Positions 26,804 through 36,380 of a stretch of 64,000 bases of DNA are shown here, one piece after another. This DNA is from Streptomyces sp. Y2F8-2 (lineage in GTDB: Bacteria > Actinomycetota > Actinomycetes > Streptomycetales > Streptomycetaceae). Location of the stretch: positions 558,001 through 622,000 of the forward strand of contig NZ_BNGS01000004.1 in the NCBI RefSeq assembly GCF_014905555.1, written 5' to 3'. How positions within the stretch are numbered: the first letter of the stretch is position 1; each line of letters begins with the position of its first letter. Below the pieces are notes generated by a model, which worked only from the letters and a program-made list of their open reading frames with translations, made no database searches and was not told where the DNA came from. The translations under genes were made by a program, and so were the position numbers.

Positions 26804-27089
26804 GGTGCGTCTGCCCGGGGCCTCTGCAGCCCTGCATCCGCCCCCCGGTGGTTGGCGGAGCGGTTCCTCGACAGCTCCACTCCACAGCGCTGTGACGTGT
26901 CCTGGCCCACCGCCAAGCGGTGGGCCACGGCGGCTTCTTGCCTCGCACGCAGGTCACGGCCGGAAGTCAGGCAGTTGCCGGGGCACTTGCCTCACCAGCC
27001 TCACCAGGTCGGCCGTGGGCTTCCAGGGGCCGAGCTGACGGTACCGACCACGGCGCCGGTCGTCAGGTCGTCCTGTGCATCGTCGGCGG
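26804..27089. other. Intergenic space with no supported gene
   Basis: Only short shadow frames. Lies between the hairpin and the convergent quinone oxidoreductase gene. Confidence 0.5.
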
Positions 27090-27869
27090 TCAGCCGCGCA
27101 CGTGCAGTGCGAAACCCGTGCGGCCCGCGGGCTCCAGACCCTCCTTCAGGTGCAGCGAGGGGATCTCGTAATCGCCGAAGTTCTGTGGCCGGAACGGGAT
27201 CGGCTCGGTCGACTCCAAGGTGAGCAGACGCTGCTCCCAGGCCTTGGCGATGTCCGGGTAGTCCTCGCTGGTCATCCGGTCGGCGCCGTACAACACGAAC
27301 GGCGGCAGCACCTCGATGCCCGGGTAGTAGAGGATGCCGTGGTGGATCGGGAACAGCTGATCGTCGATGGGGCCGTTGATCCCCCGAGCGGCATAATGCG
27401 ACTCCGGGCCGCCGGCGGTCACCGACAGCAGAGCCTTCCTGCCCGCGAGGGTGCCTTCACCGAAGCGCTCGCCGTACTTGGTGTCGCTGTGCTCGCCGAC
27501 GCCGTACGCGAAGTGATAGGTGAACACCCGGTCCACCCAGCCTTTGAGGATCGCGGGCATCGTGTACCACCACAGCGGGAACTGGAAGATGATCGTGTCG
27601 GCCCACAGCAGCTTCTCCTGCTCGGCGAGGACGTCCGGAGTGAGCGTCCCTGCGTCGAAGGCCCGGCCCGAGTCCCGGGCGACCTTCAGCCGACTTGATG
27701 CGTTCGGGCCGTAGTCCGCGGCGTCCACGACCGCCTTCCAGTTCATCGCGTACAGATCGCTCACCCGTACCTCGTGCCCGGCGGTCTCCAATGTGGACAC
27801 CGCGAGGTCCTTCAACGAGCCGTTGAGCGACTTCGGCTCCGGGTGGGCGTAGACGATCAGCGTCTTCAT
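27090..27869 (-). CDS. NAD(P)H:quinone oxidoreductase, flavodoxin-like (NQO1/MdaB family)
   Basis: 259 residues. Flavodoxin-fold start (TLIVYAHPEPKSLNGSL), GHEVRVSDLYAMNW, then the FMN/FAD and substrate motif QFPLWWYTMPAILKGWVDRVF and SVTAGGPESHY, as in the family. Cytosolic two-electron reduction of quinones or electrophiles. Divergent from an MmyB-type regulator 138 bases away; the same regulator type is paired with exporters elsewhere in the window, pointing to xenobiotic-triggered expression. Confidence 0.9.
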   Translation of the reverse strand: MKTLIVYAHPEPKSLNGSLKDLAVSTLETAGHEVRVSDLYAMNWKAVVDAADYGPNASSRLKVARDSGRAFDAGTLTPDVLAEQEKLLWADTIIFQFPLWWYTMPAILKGWVDRVFTYHFAYGVGEHSDTKYGERFGEGTLAGRKALLSVTAGGPESHYAARGINGPIDDQLFPIHHGILYYPGIEVLPPFVLYGADRMTSEDYPDIAKAWEQRLLTLESTEPIPFRPQNFGDYEIPSLHLKEGLEPAGRTGFALHVRG

Positions 27870-27902
27870 GGGAACTCCTTCGGATCGGGTGCCTTCGATC
27901 CT

Positions 27903-27918
27903 GGGCGCCGCGGCGCCC
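27903..27918. promoter_or_regulatory. Perfect 16-bp palindrome GGGCGCCGCGGCGCCC
   Basis: In the divergent space between the quinone oxidoreductase and its neighbouring regulator. It could be the operator or simply a GC-rich hairpin; position favours the former. Confidence 0.35.
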
Positions 27919-28007
27919 GGCGTTCAGGGGCTCCTCTTCCGTCGGACGGGACTTCCTGGTAATGGCAGGACCACCTTCACGGGCGCCGCCGAAGCCATAC
28001 TGGGGAC

Positions 28008-28844
28008 ATGGACGATCTTGCGACCTTCCTCCGGACCCGGCGTTCCCGGGTCGACCCTGCGGTCGTCGGCATCCCCACAGACAGCCGCCGCCGGGTCGAA
28101 GGGCTGCGCCGCGAAGAGGTCGCGCATCTGTCCGGAGTCAGCGTCGACTACTACGTACGCCTGGAACAGGGCCGCGCGACCCAGCCCTCCGAGCAGGTCC
28201 TTGACGCGCTCTCCCGCGTCCTCGGCCTCGACGAGACCGAACGCGGGCACCTCTACCGGCTCGCCCGGCAGCGCCGCCGCCGCGCGAAGGCGCCGGGCGG
28301 GCGGGTCCGGCCGGAACTGCTGCGCGTCCTGGACCTGGTCGCCGACGCACCCGCGCTGATCATGGACCACCGCATGGACGTGCTCGCCGGGAACCGCCTC
28401 GCCGGGCTCCTCTACGGCCGGCCGATGCCGGGCCTGAACACCGCCCGGCACATCTTCCTGGAGGAGGCCGAGCGCGGCCTTTACGCGGACTGGGAGAACT
28501 GCACCCTCGACGTGGTCGGGCACTTGCGCCTGGCCGCCGGCAAGTACCCCGAGGACCCTCGACTGGCCTCGCTCATCGGCGAGCTGGCGATGGGCAGCGA
28601 ACGCTTCCGCCGCCTCTGGGCCCGCGCGGACGTGCGCGCCCGCACACATGGACGCAAGGCGTACCGGCACCCGCTGGTCGGACTGCTGGAACTGCACCAG
28701 GAGAACTTCGCGCTGCCGGACGAATCGGGCATGGAGCTGCTGGTGCTGTCCGCGGCTCCCGGCAGCCCCGCCGAGGACGGGCTGCGCTTGCTCGCGGGCC
28801 TGGGCGCGGACAGCGGTGACGCACATCCCGCGGCATCGCGCTGA
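28008..28844 (+). CDS. XRE-type HTH regulator with MmyB-like ligand domain
   Basis: 278 residues. HTH at 22-70 (VEGLRREEVAHLSGVSVDYYVRLEQGRATQPS), then the MmyB domain, a PAS-like lipid or small-molecule pocket: DAPALIMDHRMDVLAGNRLAGLLYG, LYADWENCTLDVVGHLRLAAGKYP, HPLVGLLELHQENFALP. Such regulators sit divergent from one or two oxidoreductase or exporter genes and typically repress them until a ligand binds. Here the target is likely the quinone oxidoreductase. Confidence 0.88.
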   Translation: MDDLATFLRTRRSRVDPAVVGIPTDSRRRVEGLRREEVAHLSGVSVDYYVRLEQGRATQPSEQVLDALSRVLGLDETERGHLYRLARQRRRRAKAPGGRVRPELLRVLDLVADAPALIMDHRMDVLAGNRLAGLLYGRPMPGLNTARHIFLEEAERGLYADWENCTLDVVGHLRLAAGKYPEDPRLASLIGELAMGSERFRRLWARADVRARTHGRKAYRHPLVGLLELHQENFALPDESGMELLVLSAAPGSPAEDGLRLLAGLGADSGDAHPAASR

Positions 28845-29110
28845 CGACGGCACTGCCCTGCCCCCGGTGGATCCGAGTACCAGCACCGCTGGTCGACATT
28901 CATGGTCAAGAATCCCGCCGAATCGGCTACAGGTCGCCGCCCCCAGTGAAACCGGGCCGTTGGATCACTGTCCTGGCCGAGGCAGGCGCAGCGGCTGCTC
29001 GCATGCCAGGCGTTCCGGTCCGATGGCCGGTGAGCCGCGCCGGGTTGCTCGATTCTTCGGCTGGGGGCAGCGTGGTCGGTATCGGTCAGTTGTCCTGGGA
29101 GGAGTGCGCT

Positions 29111-30097
29111 GTGGCCATGGTCTCCCATGGGGCGTCGCGGACGATGTGGCCGCGGCTGCGGGTCGCCGACTGGACAGAGACCCGGGACACACTGCACATG
29201 TGGACCCAGATCGTCGGCAAGATCCGGCTGGCGCACGCGCCCCTGGTCAATCACTGGTGGCAGGTCACCCTGTACGTCAGCCCGCGCGGCCTGACCACAT
29301 CGGCGATCCCCTACCGCTCAGGGGTCTTCGACATCGAGTTCGACTTCCTCGACCATCAGCTGTGTGTCCGCAGCAGCGACGGCGCCAACCGCAGCGTGGC
29401 CCTGGAGCGGAGACCGGTGGCCGACTTTTACCGCGAGACGATGCACGCCCTGGGTGAGCTGGGCATTGAGACAAAGATCCAGGCGTCTCCGAACGAGGTG
29501 GACCCGGCGATCCCCTTCGATGAGGACTACCAGCACGCTTCCTACGACCCGAGCGCCGCCCAGCTCTTCTGGCAGCAGTTGCTGCAGGCAAATCGGGTGC
29601 TGGGGGAGTTCCGCTCGTACTTCGTCGGCAAGGTCAGCCCGGTGCACTTCTTCTGGGGTGCCATGGACCTGGCCTGCACGAGGTTCTCAGGACGGGCTGC
29701 CCCGCCGCACCCTGGCGGCGCCCCGAACTGCGGTGACTGGGTGATGGCGGAAGGCTACTCCCGCGAGCTGAGCAGCTGTGGGTTCTGGCCCGGCGGCGGT
29801 GAAGAGGGGGCCTTCTACTCGTACGCCTATCCCGAACCGGATGGCTTCGCCTCGCAGCCGGTCACCCCGGCCGACGCGTTCTACAGCCGTGACCACGGTC
29901 AGTTCCTTCTCCCGTACGAGGCGGTGCGTACCGCAGCCGACCCGGACCGGGCACTGGCCGGTTTCCTGCACACGACCTACAAGGCTGCTGCCGAACGCGG
30001 CGGCTGGGACCGGGCGGCCCTTGAAGAGGACCCGAACAGGTGGCGACAGCACCGTGGATCATCACCCACAGTGAGCGTACATGACGATCCGCAATGA
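29111..30097 (+). CDS. DUF5996 family protein
   Basis: 328 residues from a GTG with GGGAGGAG six bases upstream; ATG two codons later is an alternative. The family signature is present: DTLHMWTQIVGKIRLAHAPLVNHWWQVTLYVSPRGLTT as the N-terminal block, FDIEFDFLDHQL, and SPVHFFWGAMDLACTRFSGR. Function is not known for the family. The frame is open 55 codons upstream, but that part has no homology and no ribosome site. Soluble protein, not clearly in an operon. Confidence 0.8.
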   Translation: MAMVSHGASRTMWPRLRVADWTETRDTLHMWTQIVGKIRLAHAPLVNHWWQVTLYVSPRGLTTSAIPYRSGVFDIEFDFLDHQLCVRSSDGANRSVALERRPVADFYRETMHALGELGIETKIQASPNEVDPAIPFDEDYQHASYDPSAAQLFWQQLLQANRVLGEFRSYFVGKVSPVHFFWGAMDLACTRFSGRAAPPHPGGAPNCGDWVMAEGYSRELSSCGFWPGGGEEGAFYSYAYPEPDGFASQPVTPADAFYSRDHGQFLLPYEAVRTAADPDRALAGFLHTTYKAAAERGGWDRAALEEDPNRWRQHRGSSPTVSVHDDPQ

Positions 30098-30183
30098 CCT
30101 GGCGGCAGCGGTGGACCGGCCCAGAGGTGGGGCCGTCCGGTGGCGGGGCGCTTCGCGGGGACCGGCAGCCATGGGCGTTGGCC

Positions 30184-30420
30184 TCACCACCTGCTGCACG
30201 GACGGTCCCACGCGGGAAAGTCCGCCGGCATGGCACGCCAGACGATGCCGCCCGCGATCAGGCGGCGGATGGCGTTGATCATCTCCCGGTGGCAGTAACC
30301 TTCCGGCTGCTCGCCCCTGCCCTCCAGCCATCCCGGCACGGGCAGCGAGTTGCGGATCTCGGCCCACTCGGCGTCGGTCATGTCCGACGGGTAGCGTCGC
30401 ACACGCAGCGGACGGTCGGC
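30184..30420 (-). pseudogene. IS5-family transposase N-terminal remnant
   Basis: Encodes RRYPSDMTDAEWAEIRNSLPVP and AIRRLIAGGIVWRAMPADFPAWDR, the N-terminal DUF4096-like domain of IS5-type transposases. It ends abruptly where the catalytic domain should start. Non-functional. Confidence 0.75.
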
Positions 30421-30633
30421 CGCATTGCCGTACACGTGCGCGAGGCAACCACACCACGTGCCAAGCAAGTTGGGCGACAAGGGCGCCGAAACGCAAGCCT
30501 GCGGCACAGGGCCTCCTGACGCTCGAAGGACTTCAGCAATCTGGCACGCAACCGTCCAGCGGCTGGCAGACGCCGCGATCCCAGAAGCCCTGTTCCAGGG
30601 GCAGTGGCAGAACCGAAGAACCGAACCGGCGTT

Positions 30634-30655
30634 GACCTCAAGTTGAGTTGAGGTC
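30634..30655. promoter_or_regulatory. Inverted-repeat candidate operator of the MarR gene at 30708
   Basis: GACCTCAA and TTGAGGTC form perfect 8-bp arms around a 6-base spacer, 53 bases before the MarR start. Size and symmetry suit a MarR dimer and suggest autoregulation. Confidence 0.6.
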
Positions 30656-30707
30656 CTATGGTCGGTCTTCGTCGATCCAGCTCAGTGCAAAGTTGGAGGT
30701 ACTGGCC

Positions 30708-31166
30708 ATGGAGTACTCGCACAGTGACGCCGAACTGATCCAGCAGCCCATCGGCTACTGGACTTGGGCGGCCTACAAGGCCACCGTCACCCGCACCCGG
30801 GCCGCCCTCGCGGAGATCGGCCTTACCCAACCGCAGTGGTGGGTCCTCGCGCAGGTCGCGCGCGCCGACACCGTCAAGACCCGCGACGAGGTGTCCAGCC
30901 TCCTCCGGAACTACCTCGACACGGGTTCGGCAACCATGGAGTCAGAGATCGACAGGACCATCGCCCAGGGCTGGATCACCGAGGACGTCGACGGACGCCT
31001 GGGCATCACGGCCGAGGGCAGGGCGTTCTACGACAAAGCCGCAGCCCTTCAGGACGAACTGTGGGCGGAACGGCATGCGGGCATCTCTGACGAGGAGTAC
31101 CTGACCACCCTGAAAGTGCTGCAGCGATTCATCCACAACACGGGCGGGCAGGCCTGGCACCACTAG
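30708..31166 (+). CDS. MarR-family winged-helix regulator
   Basis: 152 residues; ATG with TGGAGGT 7 bases upstream. Winged-helix region: EIGLTQPQWWVLAQVARAD, SLLRNYLDTGSATMESEIDRTIAQGWI, DVDGRLGITAEGRAFY. An acidic N terminus with QQPIGYWTWAAYKATVTRTRA matches the Streptomyces subgroup of these regulators. Lies between IS5 remnants, so its original target gene may have been lost. A dyad just upstream suggests autoregulation. Confidence 0.85.
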   Translation: MEYSHSDAELIQQPIGYWTWAAYKATVTRTRAALAEIGLTQPQWWVLAQVARADTVKTRDEVSSLLRNYLDTGSATMESEIDRTIAQGWITEDVDGRLGITAEGRAFYDKAAALQDELWAERHAGISDEEYLTTLKVLQRFIHNTGGQAWHH

Positions 31167-31187
31167 GGCGTGTGTCGAATGTGCTGG

Positions 31188-31345
31188 TCACAGCCACTCG
31201 TTGAGGGCTGCGATCGGCACGGTCGCCTCGTAGCGGGACGGCGAGCTCGTATCTCGTGGCGACCGCGCGGTGGCGCTTGGGCCGATTGATGCCGCATTCG
31301 CTCGCGGTTGGGCGCGGGCGGCGACCTCGGGCACCACCCCGCCGC
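31188..31345 (-). pseudogene. IS5-family transposase C-terminal remnant (copy 1), frameshifted
   Basis: One frame reads ECGINRPKRHRAVATRYE and a second continues RYEATVPIAALNEWL to a stop, so the end of an IS5 transposase is present with a frameshift. The same tail recurs at 32201. Confidence 0.7.
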
Positions 31346-31494
31346 ACCGAGCGTGCTCGTCCATGCTCGACTTGCGAGCGGTGCTCGCGGCGCTTTCGCA
31401 TCATGGCCAGGCAGGGAAGCTCTCGACTCATCAGAACCACGCCCGGCCTCTACTCACTAGAGTCAGGGGCCTTGGAGAGTCGAGGGGGAGCTTC

Positions 31495-32118
31495 GTGACC
31501 TTAGCTGTGGGTTTCTTCGATCTGTTCACCTATGGGATACCAGGAGCACTGCATCTATCTTTGATCATTTACGTGCTCGCACGCTTGCAGATCATCGATC
31601 TCACCAGTCTGGCCTCAGCGCCGTCGGCACTACAAGTAGTCGGAGTCGGCGTTGGCAGTTACCTGTTGGGGCATCTCGCCTATCCGCTGAGTGCCCTCCT
31701 GGACAAGGTGGCACCGCGTTGGAACTGGAGTATCGAGGACGCTCGTCTCGATTTCGTGGCCAGAGTGCCCGAGTCCCGGGACCGAGCCTTCGTGCGCGCT
31801 GACACATCTCTGCTGTTGGCTGCGGTGGAACTCCACAACAAGGAGGCAGCGGGCGAGATCACTCGGCTTCAAGGCGTCGCGTTGATGCTGCGGAACTCGG
31901 CCCTCGCCGTGGTGTTCGCGCTCGTCGTCGCGGTGATCGAGCTCATTGTGGGACCCGATCGTGTGCTGGCAGGAAGCTGTGCGGCACTGCTACTGGTGAG
32001 CCTGACTGCCGCAGTCGGACACGGGCGCCGTGTGCGGCATTGGGACCGCCTGAAGACGCTGGAGATCTGCTTCTGGATCCCAGACATCGACGACAGATTC
32101 GGCTCCAACCGCCGGTGA
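31495..32118 (+). CDS. Unrecognised four-helix membrane protein between IS remnants
   Basis: 207 residues from a GTG with GAGGGGGAG 5 bases upstream. Helices at about 10-30 (GIPGALHLSLIIYVLARL), 45-65 (ALQVVGVGVGSYLLGHLAYPL), 145-165 (ALAVVFALVVAVIELIV) and 170-190. Between helices 2 and 3 is a 75-residue charged cytosolic segment (DARLDFVARVPESRDRAFVRAD). GC content is visibly lower than in neighbours, a sign of transfer. It sits between two copies of one IS5 transposase end, and a strong terminator follows. No family or function recognised. Confidence 0.7.
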   Translation: MTLAVGFFDLFTYGIPGALHLSLIIYVLARLQIIDLTSLASAPSALQVVGVGVGSYLLGHLAYPLSALLDKVAPRWNWSIEDARLDFVARVPESRDRAFVRADTSLLLAAVELHNKEAAGEITRLQGVALMLRNSALAVVFALVVAVIELIVGPDRVLAGSCAALLLVSLTAAVGHGRRVRHWDRLKTLEICFWIPDIDDRFGSNRR

Positions 32119-32140
32119 TCGCAGGCGCGCACCCGCGGGC

Positions 32141-32186
32141 CTGACATGGGGGCCCACGACTGGTTGGTCGTGGGCCCTCATGTCAG
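32141..32186. terminator. Long hairpin, 20-bp arms
   Basis: CTGACATGGGGGCCCACGAC and its complement, with one G-T pair and a 6-base loop, 23 bases after the membrane gene's stop. It separates it from the convergent transposase remnant and could work both ways. Confidence 0.85.
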
Positions 32187-32200
32187 GGGGTATGTGCTGG

Positions 32201-32620
32201 TCACAGCCACTCGTTGATTGCCGCGACAAGGACGGTCGCCTCGTAGCCGACCGCCAACTTGTCGTACCGCGTGGCTACGGCCCGGTGCCTTGTGAGGCGG
32301 CTAATACCGCACTCGACCGCGTGCCGCTGCCGCTCGCGGTAGTCAATCGGGCCGAACTTCGGCGGCCGACCGCCAAGCGAGCCACGTTTCCTGCTGTTGC
32401 GGGCCTGGTCGGACTTGTCCGGGACGGTACAGCGGCTGCCACGCCGTCGCAGGTAGGCGCGGTTCTTGCGAGAGGCGTACGCCTTGTCCGCGCGGACCCG
32501 CCGCGGCCGAGTACGGGGCCCGCCCGTCCCCAGCCGGGGAACCCGGATGCGGCCCAGGACGACCTCGAACTGCGACGATCGACATGGGCTTTTGCGCGAG
32601 CGTCCGAGGCCATGGTCGGC
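32201..32620 (-). pseudogene. IS5-family transposase C-terminal remnant (copy 2)
   Basis: Encodes the DDE-domain half: FEVVLGRIRVPRLGTG, RVRADKAYASRKNRAYLRRRG, GGRPPKFGPIDYRERQRHAVECG and the LAVGYEATVLVAAINEWL tail. The N-terminal half is missing, so the gene is dead. The tail DNA repeats that of copy 1 in the same orientation. Confidence 0.8.
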
Positions 32621-32720
32621 CGGCTCGGTGGCGGCGCCGCCGGGTGGCTCCTTCGGCAGATCCCCCCTTTCGCGCCCCGGCAGCATGCTGCGGCGCGTCG
32701 GTCACCGCGGGCGGCAGGTA

Positions 32721-33452
32721 TCAGGCGAGGTGCCGGGAGAAGAATCTCAGCGAGCTGTCCAGCTCCAACGCCGGTATGTCCCCATGTTTACCGGGGTTCG
32801 CGTGGAGCGTCTTGTCGGCCGAGGAGAAGGCGTCGAACAGCGCGAGGCTCTGGTCTCGCGGCACGCGCTCATCGTCCCACTGCACCAGGAACTCCACCGG
32901 GACCGTGATCCGCGTGGCGTCTGCGCCCGACGCCAAGGCTCCGCCGAGGCCCAACACGGCAGCGCGGACCCGGGGTTCGGCGGCGACGAAGGGAACGCCG
33001 AGTCCGCATCCCAGCGAGACTCCCCAGTAGCCCACCGGGCCGGCGCCGACGTGGTCGAGCTGCTGGACCGCGTCCAGAACCGTCTGCCATTCCGGGACGG
33101 TCTGGCGGGCCACGAGGGCCTGGAAAGCGGCGATGAGCGGTGCCAGTTGTTCTCCAGCCTCCACACGTGCCTGGATCTCGGTCGCGATGCGGTTGTACTG
33201 CTCGTCCACAGGCCGGTCACCATGGTTCGGCACGTCGACCGCCACCACGGCAAAATGGCACTCAGTCACGAAACGGCGGGCAAGGCCCAGAATGTCGGGG
33301 GCCTTCTTGTGCTGACCACCGCCGTGTCCCATCACGATGAGGGGACGAGTACCGGCAGCACCTTCCGGCGTCCACAGAACGCCGGGAATCTCGTTGAGGA
33401 CAAAGAGCTGTTCACAGACGCCGTCGGAGGACATCTCAGAGATGAAGCGCAT
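32721..33452 (-). CDS. Alpha/beta hydrolase (dienelactone hydrolase/prolyl oligopeptidase-like)
   Basis: 243 residues from ATG 33452. Pattern: PGVLWTPEGAAGTRPLIVMGHGGGQHK (oxyanion HGGG), FAVVAVDVPNHGDRP, nucleophile elbow GYWGVSLGCG, and acid region VPVEFLVQWDDERVP. GKHGDIPALE near the end supplies the catalytic His. It resembles small intracellular esterases of the Streptomyces dienelactone-hydrolase-like group. Substrate unknown. Flanked by IS and lectin remnants. Confidence 0.82.
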   Translation of the reverse strand: MRFISEMSSDGVCEQLFVLNEIPGVLWTPEGAAGTRPLIVMGHGGGQHKKAPDILGLARRFVTECHFAVVAVDVPNHGDRPVDEQYNRIATEIQARVEAGEQLAPLIAAFQALVARQTVPEWQTVLDAVQQLDHVGAGPVGYWGVSLGCGLGVPFVAAEPRVRAAVLGLGGALASGADATRITVPVEFLVQWDDERVPRDQSLALFDAFSSADKTLHANPGKHGDIPALELDSSLRFFSRHLA

Positions 33453-33608
33453 AAGCGTTTCAAGCCTTTCGGGGTGCCTTGCGGGCACTCCCTAGGCCAT
33501 GCGGTGGAGGGAGGCCCGACCTGTCACAGTGTTGATCGGTCTCACCTCCTTGAGTTCGCAGCGATGCACGGCGGCACTGAAGGTATCACGAGGTTCTTCG
33601 GCCAGGCG

Positions 33609-33871
33609 CGGTCACCTCGGGCAAGGCACTGACCACCGAAGGGCTGTACCTGGACGCCAGCGGCGGCGGAACGACACCGGGCACAAAGGTCATCCTGTGG
33701 ACCTGCAAGGGCAGCGCCAACCAGCAGTGGACGCCCCAGCCGGACGGCACCATCCGCGGCCTCCAGTCATGTCTCTGCCTCGACGTCACCAACGGCGCCA
33801 CCGCCAACGGCACACCCACGGAGCTGTGGACCTGCACCGCCTCCGCCAACCTGCGCTGGACGACGAGCTGA
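33609..33871 (+). pseudogene. Ricin-type lectin (CBM13) C-terminal remnant
   Basis: An open stretch without a start reads LYLDASGGGTTPGTKVILW, then SANQQWTPQPDGTIRG, LCLDVTNGATANGTPTELW and ASANLRW before a stop. The QxW repeats are typical of beta-trefoil carbohydrate-binding modules fused to secreted glycosidases; the catalytic part is absent. Confidence 0.8.
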
Positions 33872-34219
33872 ACCACATCAATTGACGAGCCGTTCGAAGG
33901 CCGGCCCCGCCAGCCAACCGGCGGGGTCGGCCCTCTGCCGCACGCGAACAGTGACGCCCACAGGAGACGTGTCTCCCAGGAGCCGCTGCCGTATCCGCTC
34001 CGGAGGCCGCCGTCCTCACCGAGAACGGCCTGTGCCCCCAGCTCCACCACCCACGTGCAGACGGGCGCGAGCGAATCCAGGAGGCTGTGGCCGGGGGCGG
34101 GGCATATGTGACGCGGTGATGTGACCGGCCGTGCCTCCGTCAGGTGCGGGCGGGGCGGGGATCGGCGACAAGGGCGAGGGCCGCCTGCCGGAAGGAGTCG
34201 GCTGCTTTCTTCGGGTCGC

Positions 34220-34473
34220 CCGGGTAACCGCCCATGTTCGCTGAGCGTGTTGGCGAACGCGTAGCGGAACTGTGGCAACGTCAAGCCGACGGCCTTGCTG
34301 CGGTTGGCCGGGTTGCGCAGTACCGGCCAGGCCGAGCGAAGCGTGGAGAGTGGGAGCGGCAGGACGCCCTTGACCCCGGCGGAGTCGATGGCCACGCCCG
34401 CGGCACCCAGCCCGCGGTCGAGCAGGAGCTGGACGATCGGCCGCGTGGCGGAGGTCAGAGCCGAGGCAGCCAC
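34220..34473 (-). pseudogene. Alpha/beta hydrolase C-terminal remnant
   Basis: The frame gives GLGAAGVAIDSAGVKGVLPLPLSTL, then LRNPANRSKAVGLTLPQFRYAFANTLSEH, a signature of a common Streptomyces alpha/beta hydrolase family, but the nucleophile half and the end are missing. Nearby sequence up to 34574 has no other supported gene. Confidence 0.6.
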
Positions 34474-34574
34474 CGCGGCGGATGCCCGGAACTTGTTGCT
34501 CGGGGGTATCGGCGCGGAGCAGGTCGCGGCCGGCGAAGCCGCGGTCGGCCACCATCGATTCCCATACCGGCCGA

Positions 34575-35837
34575 TCAGGACAGGCGGGTTATTCCGTCCA
34601 GGCGGACGACGACCATGGCGATGTCGTCGTTGGCGCCGCCGGTGACGTCGAGGCGGGCCAGGAGGGCGTCGGCGAGGTGCTCCGCGCCGAACTCGGTACA
34701 GGTGGCGAGCGTGGAGGTCAGGCGGGTCAGGCCTACGTCGATGTCCTCACCGCGGCGTTCGATCAGGCCGTCGGTGTAGAGGACGAGGGTGTCGCCGGGA
34801 GCGTAGGTCGTGGTGGCCTGGGGGCGGGGGACGTGTTCGGGGCGGGCGCCCAACGGTGGGTCGGTCGCCTGGTCGAGCAGCTCGAACGCGCCGTCCGGGT
34901 GCAGCAGGACGGGCGGAGGGTGGCCTGCGCTGCTGTAGATGAGCAGATGGCTGTGGCGGTCGATGACGACCTGGACGGCGGTGGCGGCCATTGCTCCGTC
35001 GATGGAGCGCGCGTACAACCCCAGGACCTCCAGGGCTTGGGCGGGGCCGTGGACGGTGCGGGTGGCGGCGCTCAGCGCGCTGCGGAGCATGCCCATGACG
35101 GTGGCGGCCATCAGCCCATGGCCGACCACGTCACCGACCGCCACGGTGAAGCGGTCCCCGGGCAGGTCGACCGCGTCGTACCAGTCGCCGCACACGTTCA
35201 GTGACCCGGCCGCCGGCAGATACCGCACGGCGACGTCCGGGTGCCGGGCCAGGTCCGGGGAGTGGAGCATGGCTTCTTGCAGGGCGACGGCGATGCGCCG
35301 TTCACGGGCGTGGGCCTGCCGCAGTTCCTCGTTGAGCTGCTGCAGTTGCCGCGCCCGGGCGTACAGCTCGGCTTCCATGGCCGCTTCCCGGCCGGGGCTG
35401 ACCGACGGCAGGTGCGCCGTGCGGCGGGCGTGGACGACGTCGGTCATGTCCTCGGACCGGTGGATGATCCAGGCGACTTTTCCGTCCGGGTCGAGGACGG
35501 GCACGTTGATCGCGGTCCACCACCGCTCCTTGAACACCTCGGGGTTGTCGGCGACCGGGATGTCGTACTTCTGCAACGCCATGTGATCGGTCTGGCCGGA
35601 GGACAGGACACGGTGCAGTGAGGCTTTCAGCGTCGTCACTCCGTCGGCTTCCGGGTCGGCGGGGTTGTCCGGGAAGGCGTCGAAGAGGTACTGCCCGACC
35701 AGTTCGACCCGGCTCCGTCCGGTCACCTCGCAGAAGGCCGGGTTGGCATCGGCGATCACCAGGTCCGTGCCGAGCACCAGGCACGGGCTCGGAAGGGCGG
35801 TGAACACCGCCGTATAGTCGACCTCCGGTGCCGCCAC
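34575..35837 (-). CDS. PAS-domain SpoIIE-type PP2C serine/threonine phosphatase
   Basis: 420 residues, GTG start. Residues 5-125 are a PAS sensor (YTAVFTALPSPCLVLGTDLVIADANPAFCEVTGRSRVEL). A coiled linker (YARARQLQQLNEELRQAHARERRIA) leads to the SpoIIE domain with CGDWYDAVDLPGDRF, AVGDVVGHG, YSSAGHPPPVLL, VLYTDGLIERR and GANDDIAMVVV, which carry the metal-binding Asp residues. Such Streptomyces proteins dephosphorylate anti-anti-sigma factors and so release stress sigma factors. No partner gene adjoins. Confidence 0.92.
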   Translation of the reverse strand: MAAPEVDYTAVFTALPSPCLVLGTDLVIADANPAFCEVTGRSRVELVGQYLFDAFPDNPADPEADGVTTLKASLHRVLSSGQTDHMALQKYDIPVADNPEVFKERWWTAINVPVLDPDGKVAWIIHRSEDMTDVVHARRTAHLPSVSPGREAAMEAELYARARQLQQLNEELRQAHARERRIAVALQEAMLHSPDLARHPDVAVRYLPAAGSLNVCGDWYDAVDLPGDRFTVAVGDVVGHGLMAATVMGMLRSALSAATRTVHGPAQALEVLGLYARSIDGAMAATAVQVVIDRHSHLLIYSSAGHPPPVLLHPDGAFELLDQATDPPLGARPEHVPRPQATTTYAPGDTLVLYTDGLIERRGEDIDVGLTRLTSTLATCTEFGAEHLADALLARLDVTGGANDDIAMVVVRLDGITRLS

Positions 35838-36380
35838 ACGCTTTCCCTGTGAATCGCTCCTTCTTCAATTTACGAAATTCCCAGCCCCCGCGCCTGCCGG
35901 GCGTGCTCATGGGCAGCGGGTGGCGGCTCTGTACGCTCATCCGGCGCGTGATCGGGATCTCCCTGTGATGACGCTGAGTGAACGACGGCTCCCGGTCGGC
36001 ACCGCCTTCCTCCCGCGCACCCGTGCCCTGCCGGAGCGGGCTGACGACCTCAAGCCGGGCCGGAGGAGTGTCGGGATCGGAGACTGTGCGGCTCGGTTAC
36101 GTCAACTGGCCGCCCCCGGGCCTGACTTCGCGGACAGCCGCGGTGGCCCAAATTAACGTGGACGCCTGGGTCGCTCCCTCGCACACCCAGGCCGCAGGTC
36201 GCCGACGGCAGCCTTGACCCCGCCGTCTGTTGAGTACGCATCGAGGACCTCAAGCAGCTCGGGATGCGGGCCCGGCTGATCGGCGCCGACCGGCCGACCT
36301 CCGCTGGGAGGCTGTGCCTCCCATGCGGTAGGAAGCCGGTCCTTCCACTGCCGGACGACCCGACCTACCTTCAGATAGGT
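35838..36380. other. 540-base region without a supported gene
   Basis: Holds the phosphatase promoter (AAGGAGCG around 35854) and the SDR promoter; only short shadow frames otherwise. Confidence 0.5.
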
